Shown here one piece after another: positions 28,467 through 38,058 of a DNA stretch of 64,000 nt (position 1 is its first letter; the number at the start of each line of letters is the position of its first letter). The position numbers were made by a program, and so were the translations under genes. The DNA is taken from the NCBI RefSeq assembly GCF_018861125.1, contig NZ_JAHKQN010000020.1, positions 375,831 through 439,830 on the forward strand, in the 5' to 3' direction. The notes beneath the pieces are model-generated. The model was given only the letters and a program-made list of their open reading frames with translations. It did no database searches and was not told the DNA's origin. This DNA is from Cellulophaga baltica (GTDB taxonomy: Bacteria > Bacteroidota > Bacteroidia > Flavobacteriales > Flavobacteriaceae).

Positions 28467-29387
28467 CTATTTTAAAAAACCAATATTTCTATTCAACCCT
28501 GCGTACTTTGTTCTTTTTACAGCAGATTTCTGAAATACTTTTCTAAAAACATCTTCTGTTATTTCTTCCCAATCTTTTTTAGTAAGTGATAATAAATCTG
28601 GATGTGGATTAAAAAGAGGTTCGTTATGTGGTTTTGAAAAACGATTCCAAGGACAAACATCTTGGCATACGTCGCAACCAAATGCCCAATCATCAAACTT
28701 ACCCTTTACTTCTAACGGTAATTCGTCTTTTAATTCAATTGTAAAATAAGAAATACATTTACTCCCATTTACTACACATGGCTCGACAATTGCTTGCGTT
28801 GGGCATGCGTCAATACAAGCTGTACAGGAACCACAATGGTCCGTAACTGCATGGTCATATTCTAAATCTAAATCTAAAATCAACTCTGCTATAAAATAAA
28901 AAGAACCAACTTTCTGAGTTAATAAATTGCTATGCTTCCCAATCCACCCTAAACCACTTTTAGCAGCCCAAGCTTTATCTAATACAGGTGCAGAATCAAC
29001 AAAAGCACGCCCACTCACCTCTCCTATTTCTTCAGATATAAATTCTTGTAATTTTCTTAATTTACCTTTTATTACATGATGATAGTCTTGTCCATAGGCA
29101 TATTTAGAAATTTTATACGTATCATCATTTTGTTGTTCTTCTGGATAATAATTAAGTAATAGAGAAATTACAGACTTAGAGTCATCAACTAGCAAACGAG
29201 GATCCAAACGTTTATCAAAATGATTCTCCATGTATTGCATTTTGCCATTCATGTTATTCTTTAACCACTTTTCTAATCTTGGTGCTTCTTCTTCTAAAAA
29301 ACCTGCTTTAGAAATACCGCAAGACATAAAGCCTAATCGCTTAGCTTCATCTTTAATTTGTTTTGTGTATTTCTCTTTTAAATTCAT
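28467..29387 (-). CDS. queG: Epoxyqueuosine reductase QueG
   Basis: QueG reduces epoxyqueuosine to queuosine in tRNA, the last step of queuosine synthesis, using cobalamin and two 4Fe-4S clusters. The 306-residue product has the N-terminal [10 protein letters not shown]-like segment ([15 protein letters not shown]), AYGQDYH, the cobalamin-site block [20 protein letters not shown], and ferredoxin motifs [16 protein letters not shown] and [13 protein letters not shown]. It lacks the C-terminal HEAT-repeat extension of some homologues. It starts 2 bp after the P450 stop and is the last gene of ruvB-P450-queG. Confidence 0.95.
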   Translation of the reverse strand: MNLKEKYTKQIKDEAKRLGFMSCGISKAGFLEEEAPRLEKWLKNNMNGKMQYMENHFDKRLDPRLLVDDSKSVISLLLNYYPEEQQNDDTYKISKYAYGQDYHHVIKGKLRKLQEFISEEIGEVSGRAFVDSAPVLDKAWAAKSGLGWIGKHSNLLTQKVGSFYFIAELILDLDLEYDHAVTDHCGSCTACIDACPTQAIVEPCVVNGSKCISYFTIELKDELPLEVKGKFDDWAFGCDVCQDVCPWNRFSKPHNEPLFNPHPDLLSLTKKDWEEITEDVFRKVFQKSAVKRTKYAGLNRNIGFLK

Positions 29388-29389
29388 TA

Positions 29390-30718
29390 TTATATTCTAG
29401 CTGTAAATTTCAATTCAACATTAAGTGGTTTTAATGATATCAACGGATTAATATCTAAAGTTTTTAAATTAGTAGTTATTCGGTACTTTTTTAATATTTC
29501 AGTTACTGCTAAAATCATTTCATACATTGCAAAATTATTACCCACACACATTCTTGGACCTGCTCCAAAAGGGTAATAATAATCTTGATATTTCTTTTTA
29601 TCGAGGGTTTCGAATCTTTCAGGAATAAAATCATTTGGTAGCTCCCAAAATTGCTCATACCTATGCAATTCATAAATACTCATTAGTACCATTGTATCTT
29701 TTGGAATTTTCAAATCATCGATTTCATCATTTTCTAATGAAACTCTGTCAATAATATATGCTGGCGGATATAAACGCATTGTTTCTTCAATACAATGCTG
29801 TACATATTTTAACTTTAATATCTCAGGTAAAACATCTTCTGAATCTAAATCAACAAGCTTTACCTCTTTATAAGCCTTCTCCTGCATTTCAGGATGTTTT
29901 GCAAGTAAAAAAAATAAAAAACTAAGAGCATTTGCTGTAGTTTCATGACCTGCAGTAAATAAAATCAATACTTCATCTATCAATTGCTTTTGAGACATTG
30001 CCGTTCCATCTTCATAACGGGCTTGCAACAACATATCAAGCAAATCATCTTTCTCTATTTTTGATTTTCTCCGGCTTTCTATTAAATCGTTTAAAAGTTC
30101 TTGTCCATCTTCTGCAAGTTTTAAATGTTTTTTAATCGTTCCATTTAAATTAAACCACCATTTTAAATAAGGTTGACGCATTTCTTTTATCAACATTCGC
30201 TGATTAACCTCAGTTATATGCTGAAGTTCTTGCATTTTTTCACGAATATCTTCGCTACTAAAAAGTGATTTCGCTACTACTTGAAAAGCAAGATTACTCA
30301 TTAATGGATATGCATTCAAAATAACACCGGGCTTAATATCTTCTAATTCAACTTTAATAGCTGAACGAATTGTGCCCATTAAATTATGCAACTTTTTTTT
30401 ATGGAATGCAGGTTGTACCATTCGCCTATGTGTACGCCAATGTTCCCCATTAGATGTTAAAATACCATGACCAATATACTTTGCAAGATCTACTGTTTGC
30501 AAAGTTGATTTCTGATATTTTTTATGTTGTTTTTGGAGTATATGTTTTACGATTTTAGGATTACGAGTAAACACAATCTCACCTTCGAAGGCTACTGAAA
30601 CACGAAATAAATCTCCAAATTTCTCAAAATTTTCGCGATGAAAAGGCAAGGGGTTTTTTAGAATACGTTTGCTATTCTTTATAACTTCTAAACGTGATAC
30701 TAAAGGTAGTTTTTGCAT
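29390..30718 (-). CDS. Cytochrome P450
   Basis: A heme-thiolate monooxygenase of 442 residues with no membrane anchor, so probably soluble. All P450 hallmarks are present: the I-helix oxygen-binding [12 protein letters not shown], the K-helix ExxR in [12 protein letters not shown], and the heme loop [12 protein letters not shown] with axial Cys near residue 391. It resembles bacterial CYP4/CYP102-like fatty-acid hydroxylases, but the substrate cannot be inferred. No ferredoxin or reductase is adjacent. The ATG overlaps the ruvB stop by one base (TAATG), so expression is coupled to a DNA repair gene. Confidence 0.94.
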   Translation of the reverse strand: MQKLPLVSRLEVIKNSKRILKNPLPFHRENFEKFGDLFRVSVAFEGEIVFTRNPKIVKHILQKQHKKYQKSTLQTVDLAKYIGHGILTSNGEHWRTHRRMVQPAFHKKKLHNLMGTIRSAIKVELEDIKPGVILNAYPLMSNLAFQVVAKSLFSSEDIREKMQELQHITEVNQRMLIKEMRQPYLKWWFNLNGTIKKHLKLAEDGQELLNDLIESRRKSKIEKDDLLDMLLQARYEDGTAMSQKQLIDEVLILFTAGHETTANALSFLFFLLAKHPEMQEKAYKEVKLVDLDSEDVLPEILKLKYVQHCIEETMRLYPPAYIIDRVSLENDEIDDLKIPKDTMVLMSIYELHRYEQFWELPNDFIPERFETLDKKKYQDYYYPFGAGPRMCVGNNFAMYEMILAVTEILKKYRITTNLKTLDINPLISLKPLNVELKFTARI

Positions 30719-31740
30719 TAAAATAATTCTCCTTGACTCGTTCCTTTTATCCTTCCTAAATGTTTGTAAGCTAAATCTGTTACTTCACGACCACGGGGTG
30801 TTCGCATAATAAAACCTTGTTGAATCAAAAATGGTTCATAAACCTCTTCTATCGTTTCAGCACTTTCTGACACTGCAGTAGCTAATGTTGTTATACCAAC
30901 TGGGCCACCTTTAAATTTATCAATAAGAGTCATCAAAATCTTATTATCCATTTCATCTAAGCCATGAGCATCTACATTTAATGCCTTAAGGGCAAATCTT
31001 GAAATTTCAATATCAATTTTACCATTCCCTTTTATTTGAGCAAAATCACGAACTCTACGCAATAATGAATTACATATACGAGGTGTTCCTCTACTTCTAC
31101 CTGCAATTTCAATTGCTGCTTCATTTGTAATTGGCATTTTTAATATCTCAGAACTACGTTCAACAATGGTTGACAATAACTCTGTAGAATAATATTGCAA
31201 CCTACTTTGTATTCCAAAACGTGCTCGCATTGGTGATGTTAACAGACCAGATCGTGTAGTTGCACCAATCAATGTAAACGGATTTAAATTTATTTGAACA
31301 GAGCGTGCATTTGGCCCTGTTTCTATCATAATATCAATCTTATAATCTTCCATTGCAGAATACAAATACTCTTCTACAATTGGACTTAAACGGTGAATTT
31401 CATCAATAAATAAAACATCACGTTCATCTAAATTTGTAAGCAAACCTGCTAAATCTCCAGGTTTATCTAATACCGGACCCGACGTAATTTTAATACCTAC
31501 ACCCAATTCATTTGCTAAAATATTAGCCAAAGTAGTTTTACCAAGTCCTGGAGGTCCATGAAAAAGTGTGTGATCTAAAGCTTCACCTCTTAAATTAGCT
31601 GCTTCTACAAAAACCTTTAAATTCTCCAGTATTTGTTCTTGACCCGTAAAGTCTTCAAAACTTATAGGCCTTAATGCTTTATCTATATCAAATTCTTCTG
31701 GAGAAAAATTTTGATTTGTTGGATCTAGATTTTCATTCAT
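30718..31740 (-). CDS. ruvB: Holliday junction branch migration helicase RuvB
   Basis: RuvB is the hexameric AAA+ motor that, with RuvA, moves Holliday junctions. The 340-residue product has [13 protein letters not shown], Walker [12 protein letters not shown], Walker [10 protein letters not shown], sensor-1 [18 protein letters not shown] and a winged-helix C-terminus ([20 protein letters not shown]). The ATG at 31740 is preferred over an in-frame TTG three codons upstream. A TATATTTG -7-like box lies only 6 bases before this ATG, which would give a leaderless or nearly leaderless mRNA. The TTTG partner is not clear. Confidence 0.97.
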   Translation of the reverse strand: MNENLDPTNQNFSPEEFDIDKALRPISFEDFTGQEQILENLKVFVEAANLRGEALDHTLFHGPPGLGKTTLANILANELGVGIKITSGPVLDKPGDLAGLLTNLDERDVLFIDEIHRLSPIVEEYLYSAMEDYKIDIMIETGPNARSVQINLNPFTLIGATTRSGLLTSPMRARFGIQSRLQYYSTELLSTIVERSSEILKMPITNEAAIEIAGRSRGTPRICNSLLRRVRDFAQIKGNGKIDIEISRFALKALNVDAHGLDEMDNKILMTLIDKFKGGPVGITTLATAVSESAETIEEVYEPFLIQQGFIMRTPRGREVTDLAYKHLGRIKGTSQGELF

Positions 31741-31823
31741 ATATAACAAATATAGGGCAAAATAATATTACCTCTAAAGCATTAAATTCTAATTATAGCC
31801 TTTAAAAATTGTATTTTCATACC

Positions 31824-34091
31824 ATGAAAAAAATTAATTATACTTCAGGTATTATAGCATACATACCATTTTTTTACGTGATATGGTCTGATGATCTTTT
31901 AACCGCCTCTGAAATAAATGTAGTTAAAACTGCTATTGCAAATGACAGCAGTTTATCTAAAGAAGAAAAAAATATCTTAAACAGTTGGTTAAATACAAAA
32001 GATTCACCTAGTGATAAAACTATTAAATCTTGGAAACAAGCTATATTAAATTCAAACCTAAAATTAGTAGAAAGTAGTAATTACCCTCTTTCAATTTTCA
32101 GTCAAGAATTATTAAAACACTATGGTAATGAACTACCTATTAATGAACAACTAAAACATATTGAACTTAACTTAGGCATACAACCTAATCACTACAATCA
32201 TTTATTTAATGTTGAAATAAATTTTGATAGTACACTAAATTATTATAACCCTAAGGAAATAAACAAATTAGTAAAAGGTGAATATTTTTCAATAGTTGAA
32301 GATTTTCATAAAGTATTAAAAGATCCAATATTTAATTGTAAAGTAGAAAGAAAAAAAGAAGATTTTAGAACAACCGTTTTAGAACAAGTTAAGTTTTTAG
32401 CATCAAAAAAATATGGTGCAATGGCCTACCCAAATGAATATGGTGGCATTGACGATATGCCAGCCTATGCATTCATTTTTGAAAATATGATGTATGTTGG
32501 CGGAAGTTTATCTATAAAATTTGGTGTTCAATTCGGTCTCTTTGGAGGAAGCATTCAAAAGCTTGGCACTAAAAAACATCATGATCAGTATTTAACTGAA
32601 ACTGGTGATGCAAAATTACTAGGTTGTTTCGCTATGACTGAGACAGGACACGGCTCTAATGTGCGTGGAATAAAAACTACAGCAACTTACGAACAAGAAA
32701 CTGATAGCCTAGTTATTCATACTCCTGGAAGAAATGACAACAAAGAATATATTGGTAATGCCTTAGACTCTAAAATGGCTTCTGTTTTCGCACAATTAAT
32801 TGTGAATGGAAAAAACGAAGGTGTTCACGCAATTTTAGTACCTATCCGAGATGAAAAGCACAAGCTTTTACAAGGTGTAAAAATAGAAGATAATGGCTAT
32901 AAATTAGGATTGAATGGCGTTGATAATGGAAAAATTTGGTTTAATCAAGTTCGAGTACCTCGTGGAAATTTATTAAATAAGTACGGAAGCATCAAAGATG
33001 ATGGAACTTATTTTTCTGAAATTGAGAATCCAAATAAGCGATTCTTTACTATGTTAGGGACTTTAGTTGGTGGTAGAATATGTGTTGCCAGAGCTGGTTT
33101 AGGTGGTGCTAAAAAAGCATTAACAATTGCCGTAAAACATGCTTTAAAAAGAAGACAGTTCAATGACAGTATAAAGATTCAAGAAGATTTGTTGATGGAT
33201 TACCCTACTCATCAACTTAGACTTACCCCTGCAATTGCTAAATCATATGTTTATGATGTTACATTACAACAAATAATGAAAGAGTATAGTGATGTAAACA
33301 AACCTGACAAACGAAAAATTGAAACTCAAGTCGCAGGCTTAAAATCAATCATAACTTGGTTTGCGAATGAAACCATTCAAGAATGTAGAGAGGCATGTGG
33401 TGGAAAAGGATATTTAATAGAGAATCAAATTGCAGATTTGAAAGGCGATGTAGACATTTTTACAACCTTTGAAGGTGATAATACCGTTTTATTACAATTA
33501 GCGGCTAAAGGTGTTCTTTCTGACTTTAAATCAGAGTTTAATAGCGCAGGATTCACTTCTGTGCTGAAACTCTTGAGCACGCAAATAAATGATAAGTTAA
33601 CTACAATTAATCCGTTATACATTAACAACGTTGATATAGCACATTTGTACGATTCAAAATTTCATAAAAATGCTTTTGAATATAGAACTAGAAGATTAAC
33701 ATACACTGCTGCTATGAGAATCAAAAACTATATCAAAAAAGGAGTTCCATCTTACCAAGCATTTTTAAAAGTACAAACTCATTTATTAGCTTTAGGTAAA
33801 GCATATAGCTGTGAATTAGCATACAATACATTTATTGATTTTACTGATAAAATTAATGATGATAAAAACAAAGCACTATTTGTAAAACTTGCAAACCTCT
33901 ATGCTTTACAGGAAATTAGAACTAATGCAACTTGGTATTTAGAACAAGGTTATATTGGCACTACAAAATCTAAAGCAATAAGACAACGAATAGAAAGATT
34001 GTGTACTGAACTACGACCACACATAGGTAATTTAGTAGATGGTTTTGGAATTCCTGATGATTTACTCAATGCTCCAATTGCTATAAAATAA
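31824..34091 (+). CDS. Acyl-CoA oxidase/dehydrogenase family protein (large, ACOX-like)
   Basis: A 755-residue FAD flavoprotein of fatty-acid beta-oxidation, nearly twice the length of ordinary acyl-CoA dehydrogenases. The flavin/substrate block LGCFAMTETGHGSNVRGIKT, the central LGTLVGGRICVARAGLGGAK and the C-terminal CREACGGKGYLIENQIADLK are the pattern seen in peroxisome-type acyl-CoA oxidases. The likely catalytic Glu lies in TFEGDNTVLLQLAAKG. Whether it uses oxygen directly or an electron-transfer flavoprotein cannot be told. The ATG at 31824 is chosen over an upstream TTG at 31809. It is divergent from ruvB and convergent with the DUF2807 gene. Confidence 0.88.
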   Translation: MKKINYTSGIIAYIPFFYVIWSDDLLTASEINVVKTAIANDSSLSKEEKNILNSWLNTKDSPSDKTIKSWKQAILNSNLKLVESSNYPLSIFSQELLKHYGNELPINEQLKHIELNLGIQPNHYNHLFNVEINFDSTLNYYNPKEINKLVKGEYFSIVEDFHKVLKDPIFNCKVERKKEDFRTTVLEQVKFLASKKYGAMAYPNEYGGIDDMPAYAFIFENMMYVGGSLSIKFGVQFGLFGGSIQKLGTKKHHDQYLTETGDAKLLGCFAMTETGHGSNVRGIKTTATYEQETDSLVIHTPGRNDNKEYIGNALDSKMASVFAQLIVNGKNEGVHAILVPIRDEKHKLLQGVKIEDNGYKLGLNGVDNGKIWFNQVRVPRGNLLNKYGSIKDDGTYFSEIENPNKRFFTMLGTLVGGRICVARAGLGGAKKALTIAVKHALKRRQFNDSIKIQEDLLMDYPTHQLRLTPAIAKSYVYDVTLQQIMKEYSDVNKPDKRKIETQVAGLKSIITWFANETIQECREACGGKGYLIENQIADLKGDVDIFTTFEGDNTVLLQLAAKGVLSDFKSEFNSAGFTSVLKLLSTQINDKLTTINPLYINNVDIAHLYDSKFHKNAFEYRTRRLTYTAAMRIKNYIKKGVPSYQAFLKVQTHLLALGKAYSCELAYNTFIDFTDKINDDKNKALFVKLANLYALQEIRTNATWYLEQGYIGTTKSKAIRQRIERLCTELRPHIGNLVDGFGIPDDLLNAPIAIK

Positions 34092-34094
34092 GTA

Positions 34095-34943
34095 CTAGTC
34101 TTTAATCTTAAGCACGTCATCTCTTTTATTTAGTTGTGACGTGTTTAAAAATTCGATAATGTTAATAGCTCCGTTACCATAAAAATAGGTATTTGCACTA
34201 TCAGAAGAGCTTAAATTTAGTACTTCTTTTGCTCTAACATAAGCGTTAGCATTTTTTTTAATAAATAAATTTGTATCTGATGTATCAAAATTTTCAGCTT
34301 TCAGATCAGAACTATCAAATAAATGGGCATTTAAAACTTCAGCCTTACCCTTCAATTTTAATTCTGAATTCTTTTTAAGATTAACATTAGCAGTTTTAGC
34401 ATCTGCATAAATACGAGCATCTGCCCTATCTTTTAAAGAAACATTTAAAGAATCTACATTTACAATTAGGTTTGCAAAGCTATTGTCACTCATATCAACT
34501 TCTAATAAATTTACATTTGCATTAAGTGATATTTTAGAAGAATTAAAAGAAGTAACATTTAAGTAATCCGTTTCTATAACGTCTTCAATATTAATTTTAC
34601 CATCACGTAGAATTAAAGAATGTATTTGATTATAAAAAACAGTAATTTCTAGTTTCTTTTTAGCAGTAATATTATAATAAGAATCAATCGATAAAACATG
34701 ATCAACAACTCTAAACTCTAAAACATCAACTAAATTATCATCAATAACTAAGGATAAACCATAATCAGCTGAAGCAACAAAATTTATATCTAAATCATGC
34801 TCTAATTCTATACTATCAAAAGGTTCTAAATCTTTATGAACTTCAACAACAACCTTACTTCCTCTTATCTTCGGTTTACGTTGAGAAAATGCGAACGAAC
34901 CAATTAAAAAGCAAATAATAAATACACCAAATTTAATTTTCAT
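34095..34943 (-). CDS. DUF2807 (GIN-domain) secreted protein
   Basis: A 282-residue exported protein with a signal peptide ending GSFAFSQ (about 1-20). The remainder is a right-handed beta-helix-like array of short strands (for example LEVDMSDNSFANLIVNVDSL), the head-GIN/auto-transporter-adhesin-like fold of DUF2807. Function is unknown. The family is very common in Bacteroidota envelopes. The start is placed at MKIKFGVFII because a 30-residue upstream extension would bury the signal peptide. It stands alone between two unrelated transcription units. Confidence 0.78.
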   Translation of the reverse strand: MKIKFGVFIICFLIGSFAFSQRKPKIRGSKVVVEVHKDLEPFDSIELEHDLDINFVASADYGLSLVIDDNLVDVLEFRVVDHVLSIDSYYNITAKKKLEITVFYNQIHSLILRDGKINIEDVIETDYLNVTSFNSSKISLNANVNLLEVDMSDNSFANLIVNVDSLNVSLKDRADARIYADAKTANVNLKKNSELKLKGKAEVLNAHLFDSSDLKAENFDTSDTNLFIKKNANAYVRAKEVLNLSSSDSANTYFYGNGAINIIEFLNTSQLNKRDDVLKIKD

Positions 34944-35047
34944 AAGTGAAATCTTGAATAAATTGTAAAACGATTTTAGTGGTTGAAATTGATTATACAA
35001 GATATTATAAATATCTAATAATATAAAAAACAAAAAGAATTAATCAC

Positions 35048-35079
35048 AAAAAAACCCTTTGTAATACAACAAAGGGTTT
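35048..35079 (-). terminator. Terminator of the act-cox operon
   Basis: AAACCCTTTGT (35052-35062) pairs with ACAAAGGGTTT (35069-35079) in an 11-bp stem. On the minus strand a run of seven T follows. It lies 22 bases past the coxA stop. Confidence 0.9.
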
Positions 35080-35100
35080 AAATTATATTTATAAGAAAAA

Positions 35101-36930
35101 TTAATGCTGTAATTCTTCTTCATTCTCTTGCAGAGGAACATGTTGTGGTACAAAATCTTGTCCTGGCAATATGTATTCACCATCTTCACGAGTTTTACTA
35201 TAGTCATAAGCCCAACGGTGAACTTCAGGAATTTCACCTGGCCAGTTACCATGAACAGCTTCTATTGGAGTAGTCCACTCTAAAGTAGTAGCACTCCAAG
35301 GGTTTTGAGAGCCTTTTTTACCGTAGAAAATACTACTTACAAAGTTGTAAATAAATATCAATTGAGTAAATGCTGTAATAATAGCAAATACAGTAATTAA
35401 AATTTGAACATCAGTTAAATCATCAAACATTGGAAATGCTGTATTCTGGTAATATCTTCTTGGGACACCTGCCATACCAACAAAATGCATTGGGAAGAAA
35501 ATACCATAAGAACCTACAGCAGTAATCCAAAAGTGAATATAACCTAAATTTTTGTTCATTAACCTACCATGAAACATTTTAGGGAACCAGTGATAAACAC
35601 CTGCAAACAAACCATAAAGTGCAGATATACCCATTACTAAGTGGAAGTGAGCAATAACAAAATACGTATCGTGAACATTGATATCCAAAGTACTATCTCC
35701 TAATATAATTCCAGTTAAACCACCAGAAATAAAAGTTGATACCATTCCTATTGAAAATAACATCCCAGGATTTAATTGCAGGTTACCTTTCCATAATGTA
35801 GTTATCCAGTTAAAAGATTTTACAGCAGATGGAATCGCAATTAATAATGTTGTAAATGTAAATACAGAACCTAAAAACGGATTCATACCAGAAATAAACA
35901 TGTGGTGACCCCAAACGATAGTTGATAAAAATGCAATTGCAATGATAGATGCAATCATCGCACGGTAACCAAAAATTGGCTTACGAGCATTTACTGCCAT
36001 AACTTCTGACACGATACCCATTGCAGGAAGAATTACAATATAAACCTCAGGGTGACCCAAGAACCAAAATAAATGTTCATATAATACAGGAGAACCACCT
36101 TGGTAATGTAATACTTCACCTTGAATGAAAATATCTGATAAAAAGAAAGATGTACCAAAGCTTCTATCCATTATTAACAACAATGCTGCTGATAACAAAA
36201 CAGGGAAAGAAACAACACCAATGATAGCAGTTACAAAGAAAGCCCAAATACTCAAAGGCATTCTAGTCATAGACATACCTTTTGTTCTAAGGTTTAATAC
36301 TGTTACAATATAATTTAAAGAACCCATCAACTGAGAAGCAATAAATACAGCCATAGAAGCCAACCAAAGTGTCATACCTAAACCAGAACCAGGTTGCGCC
36401 ATTGGCAAAGCACTCAAAGGAGGGTATACCGTCCAACCTGCTGCCGCAGGTCCCGCTTCTATAAACAATGAAGAAATCATTATTATACATGATATAAAAA
36501 ACAACCAATAAGAAACCATGTTTAAAAAGCCTGAAGCCATGTCGCGTGCACCAATCTGCAAAGGAATAAGTAAATTACTAAACGTACCACTTAAACCTGC
36601 TGTAAGTACAAAAAACACCATTATAGTACCATGAATAGTAACTAATGCTAAATAAATATCAGCATCCATTACACCATCAGGTGCCCATTTTCCAAGAACA
36701 GCTTCAAAAACAGGAAAAGATTCTCCTGGCCAAGCTAATTGCATTCTAAATAAAATAGACATTGCAATACCAATAACACCCATGATCAAACCAGTAATTA
36801 AATACTGCTTTGAAATCATTTTATGATCTTGGCTAAAAATATATTTAGTTACAAAAGTCTCCTTATGATGATGCCCGTGATCGTCGTGTGCATGATCATC
36901 TAAGTTTGCATGTGCTGTAGCTACTGACAT
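35101..36930 (-). CDS. coxA: Cytochrome c oxidase subunit I
   Basis: The catalytic subunit of an A-type heme-copper oxidase, reducing oxygen to water and pumping protons. The 609-residue membrane protein has the HPEVYIVILPAMG block with the His-Tyr crosslink residues, the paired active-site His in WGHHMFISGMNP, and the heme-ligand region DTYFVIAHFHLVMG. The cytosolic N-terminus is His-rich (DDHAHDDHGHHHKE), a possible copper or metal-binding tail. It is the last gene of the operon, 39 bp after coxB. Subunit III is not encoded next to it. Confidence 0.97.
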   Translation of the reverse strand: MSVATAHANLDDHAHDDHGHHHKETFVTKYIFSQDHKMISKQYLITGLIMGVIGIAMSILFRMQLAWPGESFPVFEAVLGKWAPDGVMDADIYLALVTIHGTIMVFFVLTAGLSGTFSNLLIPLQIGARDMASGFLNMVSYWLFFISCIIMISSLFIEAGPAAAGWTVYPPLSALPMAQPGSGLGMTLWLASMAVFIASQLMGSLNYIVTVLNLRTKGMSMTRMPLSIWAFFVTAIIGVVSFPVLLSAALLLIMDRSFGTSFFLSDIFIQGEVLHYQGGSPVLYEHLFWFLGHPEVYIVILPAMGIVSEVMAVNARKPIFGYRAMIASIIAIAFLSTIVWGHHMFISGMNPFLGSVFTFTTLLIAIPSAVKSFNWITTLWKGNLQLNPGMLFSIGMVSTFISGGLTGIILGDSTLDINVHDTYFVIAHFHLVMGISALYGLFAGVYHWFPKMFHGRLMNKNLGYIHFWITAVGSYGIFFPMHFVGMAGVPRRYYQNTAFPMFDDLTDVQILITVFAIITAFTQLIFIYNFVSSIFYGKKGSQNPWSATTLEWTTPIEAVHGNWPGEIPEVHRWAYDYSKTREDGEYILPGQDFVPQHVPLQENEEELQH

Positions 36931-36969
36931 ATTCGAAATCTATATTTTTTATTATTTTTTAACTTAAAT

Positions 36970-38031
36970 TTATTCTGCTGAAGCAACCATTGAAGAACCG
37001 AAAGTTTTTTGCTCAGCAATCCACTTATTATACTCTTCTTCTGTTTCAACAATAATTTTCATTTGCATGTTGTAATGTGATTTACCACAAATCTTATTAC
37101 AAAGTAAGATATAATCAAACTGCCAAGCATCAGAATTATCTTCACCATTTAAAGCTCTTTCAGCTCTAATAGCATTAATTCTTTTTTCCTTGTCAATAAT
37201 ATCAGGATTTTGACGCATCTCTTCTGTAGTATATATTGGAGTATATGAGAATTCCGTAATCATACCAGGAACACAATTCATTTGAGCTCTAAAGTGAGGC
37301 ATATAAGCTGAATGCAATACATCTTGAGAACGCATTTTAAAGTTAACTTTTCTACCTACAGGAAGATGTAATTCTTTAACAATAATGTCGTCAGAAGCAT
37401 TTGGATCAGCTTCATCTAAACCAAGTACATTAGCTTTATCAATATCAATCATTCTAACGTTAGCATCACCTAATACATTATCATCACCACTATATCTAGC
37501 TGTCCAGTTAAATTGTTGCGCATATAATTCAACAATTATAGGATCATCATCATCATTAACATCCATAATGCTCGTCCAAGTATACAGACCCCAAAGAATT
37601 AAACCTGATAATACGATCACAGGAATAATTGTCCAAATAAACTCCAACTTATCGTTATCAGCAAAGAACAAAGCTTTTTTTCCCTTCTCTCCTCTATATT
37701 TAAATCCGAAATAGAATAATAAAAATTGAGTTAAAGTTTGAACAACAAAAATAAGAATAAATGAAGTTAACATTAAACTATCGTAATCAGCACCATGAGC
37801 AGAAGCTGCTTCAGGAAGTAAAACTTTAGTATATTTCCAGAAACTGAAAATTGTTATTCCATAGATAAAAATCAAGAAAGCGAATAGTAAATATCCATTT
37901 GTCTTGTTATCCTTATCATTAGCGATTTGCGAATTCTCTGCCTTGATTTGAGACAATTCAAAAATTTTGGTCATTTGCCAAATAGCAATTGCCACTAATA
38001 CTAAAACAGCTATAATTAAAAATGCAGTCAT
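36970..38031 (-). CDS. coxB: Cytochrome c oxidase subunit II
   Basis: This subunit accepts electrons at the dinuclear CuA centre and passes them to subunit I. The 353-residue protein carries the CuA ligand set C-x3-C-x3-H-x2-M in CNKICGKSHYNM near the C-terminus. The upstream His is expected in LHSAYMPHFRAQMN. Four hydrophobic segments are visible (about 2-24, 49-70, 86-112, 135-158), two more than the usual two. There is no fused cytochrome c domain, so this is aa3- rather than caa3-type and needs a separate heme donor. ActE or the N-terminal heme domain of ActA are candidates. Confidence 0.96.
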   Translation of the reverse strand: MTAFLIIAVLVLVAIAIWQMTKIFELSQIKAENSQIANDKDNKTNGYLLFAFLIFIYGITIFSFWKYTKVLLPEAASAHGADYDSLMLTSFILIFVVQTLTQFLLFYFGFKYRGEKGKKALFFADNDKLEFIWTIIPVIVLSGLILWGLYTWTSIMDVNDDDDPIIVELYAQQFNWTARYSGDDNVLGDANVRMIDIDKANVLGLDEADPNASDDIIVKELHLPVGRKVNFKMRSQDVLHSAYMPHFRAQMNCVPGMITEFSYTPIYTTEEMRQNPDIIDKEKRINAIRAERALNGEDNSDAWQFDYILLCNKICGKSHYNMQMKIIVETEEEYNKWIAEQKTFGSSMVASAE

Positions 38032-38058
38032 TGTATGATTTAATGTTATTTTTTTATA

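Noticed and set aside
34944-35033. N-terminal extension of the DUF2807 protein
   Set aside because: It would bury the signal peptide beginning MKIKFGVFII. It is AT-rich leader DNA that happens to be open.
35040-35252. 70-codon frame at the end of coxA
   Set aside because: It runs through the operon terminator and overlaps the coxA C-terminus in another frame.
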